Source: Candidatus Nitrosocosmicus sp.
GTDB lineage: Archaea; Thermoproteota; Nitrososphaeria; Nitrososphaerales; Nitrososphaeraceae
Assembly: GCA_030452275.1 (NCBI GenBank)
Contig: JAKDMR010000167.1
Span: 1 to 5,350 of the forward strand
Reading direction: 5' to 3'
Length of the DNA: 5,350 nt
Made by a program: the position numbers and the translations under genes. Below, piece by piece: positions 1 to 5,350 of the stretch. Position 1 is the first letter of the stretch; every line of letters begins with the position of its first letter. The notes under the pieces are model-generated. The model made no database searches. It was not told where the DNA came from and saw nothing but the letters and a program-made list of their open reading frames with translations.

Positions 1-1248
1 CCGAAACAAATAGAGGGTAAAGATGAAGATTATAGAAGAGAGATTAGACTTTTTAGAGATATTTTGCGTTTTATTATTACAATAGATAAAAGAAATGAAG
101 ATGAGGAAGAATTTACAGAATATTGCGAATTGGATGGTTGTCATTTTAAAGAATTATTTAAGCCGAGAATTCTTATTAATTGGTTACTTATTAACAATGT
201 TGATCTAAGAAATGAATTCGCTGGTCAACCTTATACCAAAGATTACCGTGCTCACAAAATAAGTTCACGAATTTCCACCAGACTGGAAAAACTAACAGAG
301 TTAGGGGTATTGTCAATTCATGATAAAAAAGTTGAATCAGGACGTAATAATGAAATGACGTATCGATACCTTGTAAAAACAAATGGGATGATAATAGCCA
401 GTATGTTAAACTTACAAAATTATAAGAGCGATTCGTATGAATATAAGAAAATATTAAAATTTATATTCAATAGATTTGTTGAGATTATCCCGAATCCGTA
501 CAAAACTTCTAGCAATTTTTATTTCCATTTCTTAAAAGAAATACTTGATAACTGCATTGGAAATCATCAAGATACTTTGTATTATTTCTTTGATCTAGTA
601 GTTGAATCTCGTTATAATCTTCTTATAAATTTCTCAGAATTGAGGTACAAGATAAATAACATGATCTACAAGAAAATTATTAAAGATACAGAATTTAGAT
701 CATTATTTTATAAATCCATGTACGAATTCAAAACACCTCTTTGGTTACTATTATTGCAATATAATGATACCACTACTGATGATTCTTTGCTTAAACAGGA
801 AAAGAAAGAGGCACTACAGCTTGTAAAAATGCAATTTAAATTAGACATAGAATCTCAGATTGATAAAGATATTCTAGAAGTTCTAAATACTAACAATCTA
901 TTAATCAAATCCTTTCAATATCGCCGTAAACAAGACGTAACACCTGTTACTAATAAAGAAGTATTAGAAGGTGATGAAATTGAGCGTATACAAGAGGAGC
1001 ATGTCATAGACTTTAACTTGAGAATTGAATGGGAGAAAGAGAGAAACAGCAATCTTTCAAATACTGATCGTATAGTTTTAGTTGTAAAATGCATAGGCTG
1101 CGGTCATTTATATCCATATCCTTTTGGAATTGAAAAAGAGTCTTTTTCTGAAATATCCTGTGTATTTTGCAAAGGATACGCTATAAGACCACATAATGTC
1201 AAAAATTCATTAGATCATCTCTTTGTTAATCCTATCAAAAAAGAATAG
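1..1248 (+). CDS. Winged-helix/zinc-ribbon protein of unknown function, 5'-partial
   Basis: The reading frame is open from base 1, so the true start lies left of the window. The first in-frame candidate inside it, TTG at 64, has no convincing ribosome binding site, and the 21 codons before it read as ordinary charged protein. Numbered from the window edge (415 residues), residues about 83-126 resemble a winged helix-turn-helix: a basic helix (ISSRISTRLEKLTELGVL), a polar wing, then YRYLVKTNG, like the LTekG strand of archaeal wHTH regulators. Residues about 130-340 are mostly helical, Lys/Glu/Asn/Tyr-rich, with no motif I recognise. The C-terminus has a CxxC-CxxC zinc ribbon (C364, C367, C387, C390). 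DNA binding is inferred from the wHTH and zinc ribbon; the family is not recognised. It converges on the integrase gene with 13 bp between stop codons, suggesting it belongs to the same mobile element. Confidence 0.8.
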   Translation, partial: PKQIEGKDEDYRREIRLFRDILRFIITIDKRNEDEEEFTEYCELDGCHFKELFKPRILINWLLINNVDLRNEFAGQPYTKDYRAHKISSRISTRLEKLTELGVLSIHDKKVESGRNNEMTYRYLVKTNGMIIASMLNLQNYKSDSYEYKKILKFIFNRFVEIIPNPYKTSSNFYFHFLKEILDNCIGNHQDTLYYFFDLVVESRYNLLINFSELRYKINNMIYKKIIKDTEFRSLFYKSMYEFKTPLWLLLLQYNDTTTDDSLLKQEKKEALQLVKMQFKLDIESQIDKDILEVLNTNNLLIKSFQYRRKQDVTPVTNKEVLEGDEIERIQEEHVIDFNLRIEWEKERNSNLSNTDRIVLVVKCIGCGHLYPYPFGIEKESFSEISCVFCKGYAIRPHNVKNSLDHLFVNPIKKE

Positions 1249-1261
1249 TTATTATCATATA

Positions 1262-2602
1262 CTAGGTAAAATTTCCGGATTCAATTAACTGCTTTGCTAT
1301 TCCTTGTTTGCCTGATTCATCAACAGAAGAGAAAGCTTTAACAAGGTTCTGTAAAACAGAATCCATTTCTTTATATTTTGTTTCTAGTTCTTTTACTTTC
1401 TTGTTTTCTTCCTCTTTTATCTCATCGAATGCTTCTGGTTTTAAAGGATAAGAACATGAAGAACAATATTTATTTTCCAATATATTTGTAAGATTACATC
1501 TAGGACAGTTAGAGACTGACGGTTTCTTCATTTGAATTTCTTCAGACATTATTCCATTATGTTCCAGGATTCTATTTTTCAATTCATTACCCATTCTAGT
1601 TTTTATATATCGTGATCCTTGTTTTGAATTCATGGACCATCTTACCTTTTTCTTTAGGGCGTATTCAGGAAGGTAATCTGAATCTGAAGTTATTGCAGAA
1701 TGTCTTATACAGTATGGATTCCATTTCTTTTCTCTTAATAAATAATGTAGTGCATCTTTTTCTTTGATATCGGTGATTTTATCTGCTTCTAATAATCTAA
1801 TTATTCTCTTTTGAAGCTGTTTCATAATTTCATTTATTTGATCAGATCTAATAGGTGCACCTGTCAAAAGATTACAAATTAATCTTGCTTCAGGTTCATT
1901 TTTGAACGGATGTTCATTAAGCCAGTCTCGTAGATATGGAAATGAAAAGGTAAGTAGTAGTGGGCCACTGCCAGTCTTGGCCTGGTGTGGAATTTCACCT
2001 TCACCATACTTTTCTCTTAGTCGTATGTGTTTGATTTTTAATAAGGTAATTTCATGAGGACGAGCATTGAGGTCCCATAATAACGCCAGGGCAGCTTTAT
2101 TTCTTTTGTATGGTTCATATTTTATTATTGTAAATATTTCTTCTCTATCCCATATTTCGGTTTCAGAATAAGGACTTGATCTTTTGGTTCTTTTCATTTT
2201 GATATTGATGAATGATGGAGTATTCCAATTATCATGGGACTTTACATCAATTTCCTTACCTCCTTTCGCCGTGTTGGCCAGCCATCTATAAAAATATTTT
2301 ATCCTCCAAAGATAGTCATTCCATGTTGTAATCCATTTTTTATCAGGATCTTCAATTTCATTCTTTTTCTTTAAATTTAAAAATTCTAAGATTTTTTCTT
2401 TATCCTGTACCTGATAAAAAGTTGTATTTTCTCCAATATGCTCTGCAAATCGTATGAGAACTTTAATTAACCCATTTTGATAATTCTCGGAAGTATCAAT
2501 ACTTGTTAAATATTCATAAAATTCTCTTATTAGCTGTCGATTGACTTCATTCTCTACCTTGATCTCTATATTTTTTATAGTTGTGACTAATTTAGCAGGC
2601 AT
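1262..2602 (-). CDS. Tyrosine recombinase/site-specific integrase with C-terminal zinc ribbon
   Basis: This 446-aa protein should cut and rejoin DNA at att sites through a phosphotyrosine intermediate. Residues about 15-125 look like the helical SAM-like core-binding domain (YLWRIKYFYRWLAN). Residues about 145-350 form the catalytic domain: R181 in NARPHEI, K209 in AKTGSG, R300 in YCIRHSA, W322 in VRWSMNSKQG and nucleophile Y332 in SRYIKTR. The usual HxxR is YxxR here (Y297), and Trp occupies the second His/Trp position. The tail adds a zinc ribbon (C366, C369, C380, C383) and a Glu/Lys-rich coiled coil (about 393-425). I recall this architecture and the RWSMNSKQG motif from Nitrososphaerales integrases. 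The ATG at 2602 is supported by AGGAG six bases upstream. The tRNA-like att candidate lies 53 bp upstream of the start on the same strand, the usual int/att layout. The key residues and frame appear intact, so it may be active. Confidence 0.93.
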   Translation of the reverse strand: MPAKLVTTIKNIEIKVENEVNRQLIREFYEYLTSIDTSENYQNGLIKVLIRFAEHIGENTTFYQVQDKEKILEFLNLKKKNEIEDPDKKWITTWNDYLWRIKYFYRWLANTAKGGKEIDVKSHDNWNTPSFINIKMKRTKRSSPYSETEIWDREEIFTIIKYEPYKRNKAALALLWDLNARPHEITLLKIKHIRLREKYGEGEIPHQAKTGSGPLLLTFSFPYLRDWLNEHPFKNEPEARLICNLLTGAPIRSDQINEIMKQLQKRIIRLLEADKITDIKEKDALHYLLREKKWNPYCIRHSAITSDSDYLPEYALKKKVRWSMNSKQGSRYIKTRMGNELKNRILEHNGIMSEEIQMKKPSVSNCPRCNLTNILENKYCSSCSYPLKPEAFDEIKEEENKKVKELETKYKEMDSVLQNLVKAFSSVDESGKQGIAKQLIESGNFT

Positions 2603-2608
2603 TGATGT

Positions 2609-2613
2609 CTCCT
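2609..2613 (-). promoter_or_regulatory. Shine-Dalgarno site of the integrase gene
   Basis: On the minus strand AGGAG precedes the ATG at 2602, with six bases (ACATCA) between the GGAG and the start. It matches the archaeal anti-SD sequence and fixes the integrase start. It also implies that the integrase transcript has a leader. Confidence 0.75.
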
Positions 2614-2655
2614 ATTTGTAATATACTTGATGAAATATTTGAACCCATGTGATTA

Positions 2656-2673
2656 GCGGGCCCGAAGGGCTTC
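2656..2673 (-). other. tRNA 3'-end-like fragment, candidate integrase attachment (att) core
   Basis: Read on the minus strand, GAAGCCCTTCGGGCCCGC resembles the end of a tRNA gene: the last part of the T-loop, a T-stem strand (CCCTT), an acceptor strand (CGGGCCC) and a G discriminator, as in a tRNA whose 5' end is GGGCCCG (perhaps tRNA-Arg). The patch is very GC-rich in AT-rich DNA. No matching 5' acceptor strand occurs within the window, so it is not a complete tRNA. It points at the integrase start 53 bp away. Archaeal tyrosine integrases commonly use tRNA 3' ends as att cores, so attP or a remnant attL/attR is the best reading. A chance GC-rich hairpin (GCCC-TTC-GGGC) is the alternative. 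Confidence 0.42.
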
Positions 2674-2690
2674 AGGACGATATCGGTCCT
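2674..2690. repeat. Imperfect inverted repeat abutting the att-like core
   Basis: The arms AGGAC and GTCCT enclose seven bases (GATATCG); with one bulged G the pairing extends to seven base pairs. It directly adjoins the tRNA-like fragment. It could be an integrase arm-binding site, a core inverted repeat or an RNA hairpin in a leader. The sequence alone does not decide between these. Confidence 0.45.
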
Positions 2691-2721
2691 TTAATGTAGA
2701 TTCTTTCATCCTATGTATTAA

Positions 2722-2735
2722 ATCTAAATTTAGAT
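2722..2735. repeat. Perfect 14-bp palindrome ATCTAAATTTAGAT
   Basis: Two 7-bp half-sites meet without a spacer, about 120 bp upstream of the integrase start and 185 bp upstream of the cyclodeaminase TATA box. Such palindromes can be sites for dimeric wHTH regulators, but in AT-rich DNA one of this size can also arise by chance. Confidence 0.35.
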
Positions 2736-2910
2736 GTCATGGAATACTATTTTCAATTATTAATGCTCGATTTCTTTACATTAAATTTGCCCTCCACAAA
2801 AACAAGTTCTTCTGGACAATTAACAATGAATTTCATGAGATAACATGATCTGGAAAATTTTATAATACATTCTTATCTTGAAATTCAAAATTTACTAATT
2901 GAAGACAGAT

Positions 2911-2918
2911 TTTTATAT
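2911..2918 (+). promoter_or_regulatory. Candidate TATA box of the ornithine cyclodeaminase gene
   Basis: TTTTATAT matches the archaeal TATA-box consensus. Transcription should start about 26 nt downstream, near 2941, giving a leader of about 15-22 nt. A GGAG at 2940-2943 would then lie at the extreme 5' end of the mRNA, which makes its role as a ribosome site uncertain. Confidence 0.4.
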
Positions 2919-2962
2919 GTTGTATGTCATAAAGAATTTGGAGATAACAAAAAAAATGAAAG

Positions 2963-4027
2963 GTGACTGTATTCCAGAATCACAAAGGTACTTTGATTCT
3001 TCAAGAAAGCGATATAATCAATCTCATTAACTGCAAGACAACATTAGACAGTTTTCTAAGGCAACTCTTTTCTGTTATGGAAGATGGGTTTAGAGATTTC
3101 GCAAAAAAACAAATAGCAAATCCTCCAAGACATGAGTTTTATTTTGACAAGGGATCTGTTGAAGCAATGTCAGCATCTGACAACAAATATTTTAGCTGCA
3201 AGATAGTTAACACACACAAAGATAATCCTGTATTTTACGGGCTTCCAACCATAATAGCTAATGGAATCCTGGTGGATGGAGAAACCGGATATCCTCTAAT
3301 GGTAACTGGTTCAACAGTTCTTACTGCACTAAGAACAGGAGTTGCATCTGCAATAGCTACTAAATACCTTTCAAACAAAAATGATAAAAGCATTGGAATA
3401 ATAGGAAATGGTGCGCAATCACTTCCCCAATTACATGCCATTTCAATGGTTAGAAACATAGAAAATGCATATATCTATGATACAGATGAGCAAGCTTCAA
3501 GATCCTTTAAAAAGTCTGCAGAAAATTTGTTTGGAAGAGATTTAGATATACACATTATTAAAAGCCCGCAGGATGTATGTACTCATTCTGATATAATAGT
3601 GACGGCAACATGTAAAGATAAATACGCTACTCCTATTGTAAAAAATAAATGGGTTTCTGAGGGAACTCATATCAATGCGATCGGAGGAGATGCTCCCAAT
3701 AAGGTTGAGTTAGAAAAATCATTAATTGACAGATCTAAAGTGATAGTAGACTTTATTGATCAGGCAGTATACGAAGGTGAATCTCAACAAATACTACAGA
3801 GTCAAATCCATTCGGATTTAGCTAAAATAGTAGCAGGATTAAGCAAGGGAAGAGATAACGAAAAACAAATTACAATATTTGATTCGGTTGGATTTGCAAT
3901 GGAAGATTTACAAGTGTACAAGCTAGTATATGAAATGGCGATTAAAGAAAACATAGGTAATATGGTGAATATCTCTTCAATACCTAAATATAGCAAAAAC
4001 ATTTACAAATCATATTTTGATATCTAA
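2963..4027 (+). CDS. ocd: Ornithine cyclodeaminase (ornithine to proline + NH3)
   Basis: This 354-aa cytoplasmic enzyme of the ornithine cyclodeaminase/mu-crystallin family is full length. Lined up from memory with Pseudomonas putida OCD, key residues are kept: R56, K80 (SCKIVN), R124 (TALRTG) for substrate binding and catalysis, the NAD-binding loop GNGAQS (148-153), D173 after the second Rossmann strand (YDTD), catalytic D243 in NAIGGDAPNK, EGESQQ (271-276) and IFDSVGFAMEDL (305-316). GGD, EGExQQ and FDSVGFA favour true OCD over the related alanine dehydrogenases. It would make proline from ornithine in one NAD-dependent step, releasing ammonia. The start is less sure: an in-frame TGA at 2957-2959 makes GTG 2963 the furthest upstream start, GGAG is 19 nt away, and TTG at 2993 would also begin just before the conserved fold. 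It stands alone, with no operon partner in the window. Lysine cyclodeaminase activity cannot be excluded. Confidence 0.92.
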   Translation: MTVFQNHKGTLILQESDIINLINCKTTLDSFLRQLFSVMEDGFRDFAKKQIANPPRHEFYFDKGSVEAMSASDNKYFSCKIVNTHKDNPVFYGLPTIIANGILVDGETGYPLMVTGSTVLTALRTGVASAIATKYLSNKNDKSIGIIGNGAQSLPQLHAISMVRNIENAYIYDTDEQASRSFKKSAENLFGRDLDIHIIKSPQDVCTHSDIIVTATCKDKYATPIVKNKWVSEGTHINAIGGDAPNKVELEKSLIDRSKVIVDFIDQAVYEGESQQILQSQIHSDLAKIVAGLSKGRDNEKQITIFDSVGFAMEDLQVYKLVYEMAIKENIGNMVNISSIPKYSKNIYKSYFDI

Positions 4028-4056
4028 CCCAGGATTCATTTTGGATAATCATAAAC

Positions 4057-4194
4057 ATGTTCAATCTAACCAAATGGATAGATCTCTTATGTAATGAACA
4101 GTGTTTAGTCATTTTTTCTAACGATTATTATCCATCTCGCAACCATATAGAAGATATTTATCATTATTCTGAAGCTTATCAGTCAAGACATTAA
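4057..4194 (+). CDS. Possible small ORF, 45 aa, unrecognised
   Basis: An ATG at 4057 opens 45 codons starting MFNLTKWIDLLCNEQ and ending in YQSRH before TAA. It is tyrosine- and histidine-rich near the end, with two cysteines (residues 12 and 16) in a CxxxC spacing and no membrane segment. There is no clear Shine-Dalgarno site, and I recognise no family. It begins 29 bp after the cyclodeaminase stop, so it could be co-transcribed. In AT-rich noncoding DNA an open frame of this length can occur by chance. Confidence 0.2.
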   Translation: MFNLTKWIDLLCNEQCLVIFSNDYYPSRNHIEDIYHYSEAYQSRH

Positions 4195-4298
4195 TGCCTG
4201 ATATCCTATCATATTTAGCCTGTTTCTGAATATATCATTCATTAGATCTCTTGCGCAATTAGCACCTATGGAAAAATTATCATAAATTTAGCAACCAT

Positions 4299-4315
4299 CA
4301 TCTGATTTTCAGATG
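4299..4315. repeat. Hairpin-forming inverted repeat CATCTGA-TTT-TCAGATG
   Basis: Seven perfect base pairs flank a three-base T loop. No T tract follows on either strand, so it is not a classical terminator. It lies in the gene-poor region and its role is unknown. Confidence 0.5.
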
Positions 4316-4637
4316 TTACAATATAGTTTTTACAATTACTATCATTTCATAAAATTTTAGATGCTGTCTAGTTATACAAACAGATCTAATAAATATATCT
4401 AGTTGATTAGAGAAATAAAGTGAAAAAATGGCGATATTGTGGATTCCAATGATGCTTAAAATAAAATAACCTTTCAAGTTTATGAAAGTCATTAGCCAAT
4501 AATAGTCAAGTTGTTGTTGATATTACTCTTTTATTGCTCAAACGGAGTTAACAGCGGATTGGAGACTTGCATATATTATGGCATTGTCTAAGGATTTAGG
4601 CGTTGTTTTCAATAAGTGATATTTTTAAAATAGTAAA

Positions 4638-4647
4638 TATATATAAA
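4638..4647 (+). promoter_or_regulatory. TATA box upstream of the transporter fragment
   Basis: TATATATAAA is a strong archaeal TATA box. Its centre is about 26 nt upstream of GTG 4668, the spacing expected between a TATA box and the first base of a leaderless mRNA. ATG 4727, by contrast, would have a leader of nearly 60 nt with no good Shine-Dalgarno site. The promoter therefore points to 4668 as the original start of the transporter gene. Confidence 0.5.
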
Positions 4648-4726
4648 AAAGGAAAAAAAGAGCAAGAGTGCCAAAAAAAGTAGAGAAGACGTACCTTCAC
4701 AGACACCTGTCTTAGAGAAAGACGAC

Positions 4727-5305
4727 ATGGTTCTTTTTGTTGCAATCGCCATATCTACTGTAACGGGTATTTTGGCACCCTCTTTGGGAATAATTTTTGA
4801 ACCTCATCTTCTACTTCTTTTAGGACTTTTGTTATTCGTTAATTTAATTAAGATGGATCCTCAACAGTTAGGATTACAATTTAAAAAGCCCCTACCTATC
4901 ATATTATTAACTGCAATCAAGATTTTGGTAATTCCCGTTATACTATATGTAGTTACAAACATGATTTATCCACCACTTGCTATTCCTGTATTACTGCTTT
5001 CTGGGATATCAACGGGTTTAGGGGCACCATTTGTAATAAATGTTTTTGAGAGAAGCAATCAGTTGCCACTAGTTGTAGGAGTAATAATCTCAACTTCAGT
5101 CATCGTTCCATTTGTTTTGCCTTCTCTTGTATATCTTTTTGTAGATGTAGATAAACTCAAAATTCCTTTTGCAGAAATGATAATACTGTTAGCTGAGGCT
5201 CTTTTCCTACCTCTATTTGCTGGTTGGTTGGTAAAGGCCAAAGCCCCAAGGATAGCAAAAAAAATTGAAGCGAATTCTTTCTTGCCTTCAATCATCCTAA
5301 GTTAA
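4727..5305 (+). CDS. Truncated BASS-family (bile acid:Na+ symporter-like) transporter, probable pseudogene
   Basis: The 192-aa product is strongly hydrophobic, with predicted membrane helices at about 2-24, 27-42, 55-80, 82-107, 113-138 and 147-169 and the start of another at 185-192. The stretch LLLSGISTGLGAPFVINVF followed by ERSNQLPLVVGV corresponds to the conserved BASS segment usually read as GccPGGtaSNvmt...ArGn. BASS carriers are normally about 300-330 aa with nine or ten helices and move organic anions with Na+; here roughly the last 120 residues are missing. Nothing hydrophobic follows the TAA at 5303 in any frame, so a single frameshift does not explain the loss. The frame stays open upstream to 4637 and encodes a Lys/Ser-rich soluble stretch without a standard start. 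One extra A in the A7 run at 4673-4679 would join it to GTG 4668, giving MPKKSREDVPSQTPVLEKDD before M1. The substrate cannot be stated, and function is unlikely. Confidence 0.72.
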   Translation: MVLFVAIAISTVTGILAPSLGIIFEPHLLLLLGLLLFVNLIKMDPQQLGLQFKKPLPIILLTAIKILVIPVILYVVTNMIYPPLAIPVLLLSGISTGLGAPFVINVFERSNQLPLVVGVIISTSVIVPFVLPSLVYLFVDVDKLKIPFAEMIILLAEALFLPLFAGWLVKAKAPRIAKKIEANSFLPSIILS

Positions 5306-5350
5306 GTCTCACATCTTTGGCCAACATCCAATTCTTCTAAGATACTTTCG

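Larger units (their letters stand above)
2603..2962. other. Intergenic region between divergent integrase and ornithine cyclodeaminase genes
   Basis: This 360-bp spacer separates the leftward integrase from the rightward cyclodeaminase gene. It holds the integrase ribosome binding site (2609-2613), an AT-rich segment on the minus strand that could include the integrase promoter (around 2633-2640), the GC-rich tRNA-like patch (2656-2673), an imperfect hairpin (2674-2690), a 14-bp palindrome (2722-2735) and the cyclodeaminase TATA box (2911-2918). From about 2740 to 2900 I see only AT-rich sequence without a gene or repeat. Confidence 0.7.
4028..4726. other. Long AT-rich intergenic region, no confident gene
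   Basis: About 700 bp between the cyclodeaminase and the transporter fragment are interrupted by stops in all frames. Contents I can name are a 45-codon open frame (4057-4194, plus), a T6 tract at 4112-4117 that could help end cyclodeaminase transcription, a repeated TAGATCTCTT (4079-4088 and 4243-4252), a 7-bp-stem hairpin (4299-4315) and a strong TATA box (4638-4647). Short stop-to-stop frames (34 codons, minus, 4183-4287; 32 codons, plus, 4521-4619) have protein-like composition but no recognised family. They could be relics of decayed genes. Confidence 0.55.

Noticed and set aside
64..66. TTG as the true start of the left gene
   Set aside because: The frame is open to base 1 with protein-like codons and there is no convincing ribosome binding site, so the gene is treated as 5'-partial.
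191..382. 63-codon open frame on the minus strand
   Set aside because: It lies wholly inside the left wHTH gene in antisense and has no recognisable motif.
2640..2740. A complete tRNA gene on the minus strand ending at 2656
   Set aside because: Only the 3' acceptor/T-loop-like end is present. No 5' acceptor strand, D-arm or U33-containing anticodon loop can be built; the 5-bp hairpin with a 7-nt loop at 2674-2690 has G at position 33 and abuts the fragment with no room for a T-arm.
3235..3459. 74-codon open frame on the minus strand
   Set aside because: It is antisense to the most conserved part of the cyclodeaminase; its composition is explained by the gene on the other strand.
3802..4002. 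66-codon open frame on the minus strand
   Set aside because: It is antisense to the cyclodeaminase C-terminus and has no independent support.
4079..4252. Direct repeat TAGATCTCTT at 4079 and 4243
   Set aside because: Only two 10-bp copies in AT-rich DNA with no regular spacing or flanking similarity; no CRISPR or insertion-sequence pattern.
4183..4287. 34-codon stop-to-stop frame on the minus strand containing GANCARDLMNDIF
   Set aside because: Short, no ribosome binding site, no family recognised, and it overlaps the equally weak plus-strand 45-codon frame.
4521..4619. 32-codon stop-to-stop frame reading AQTELTADWRLAYIMALSKD
   Set aside because: It looks protein-like but has no upstream start and no recognised family; at most a gene relic.
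5059..5295. 78-codon open frame on the minus strand
   Set aside because: It is antisense to the transporter fragment, rich in Ser/Thr as expected for the complement of hydrophobic codons.
5302..5350. Possible 3' end of a convergent minus-strand gene (15 codons ending VGQRCET)
   Set aside because: The frame is open to the right edge and protein-like, but 15 codons are too few to call a gene.

Overview
This AT-rich window looks archaeal, most likely from a soil-type ammonia-oxidising thaumarchaeon (Nitrososphaeria, Nitrososphaerales/Nitrosocosmicus-like). The clues are TATA-box promoters instead of -35/-10 boxes, a start that looks leaderless (GTG at 4668), and a tyrosine integrase with a C-terminal zinc ribbon of a kind I recall as common in Nitrososphaerales. 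Genus-level placement is inference, not proof.

Left part (1-2602), mobile-element side: a 5'-truncated gene enters from the left edge and encodes an unrecognised winged-helix protein ending in a four-cysteine zinc ribbon. It converges, with a 13-bp gap, on a leftward 446-aa tyrosine recombinase. Upstream of the integrase is a GC-rich 18-bp patch (2656-2673, minus strand). It reads like the T-loop-to-3'-end part of a tRNA gene, the usual attachment core for archaeal integrases. No 5' half of a tRNA is present, so it looks like an attP-type core or a remnant, not an intact tRNA.

Middle part (2603-4027): a 360-bp spacer with the att-like patch, an imperfect hairpin, a 14-bp palindrome and a TATA box leads into a complete ornithine cyclodeaminase gene (ornithine to proline plus ammonia). 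It retains the NAD-binding and catalytic residues of bona fide ornithine cyclodeaminases.

Right part (4028-5350): about 700 bp with no convincing gene is followed by a gene for the N-terminal part of a bile acid:Na+ symporter (BASS) family transporter. Only six full membrane segments of the usual nine or ten are encoded. A strong TATA box lies 26 nt upstream of a GTG whose reading frame would join the transporter if an A7 run had one more A. The gene therefore looks broken at both ends.

No rRNA, complete tRNA or CRISPR array is visible. The integrase/winged-helix pair and the metabolic genes look like a mobile-element edge beside a decaying accessory chromosomal region, not one functional operon.
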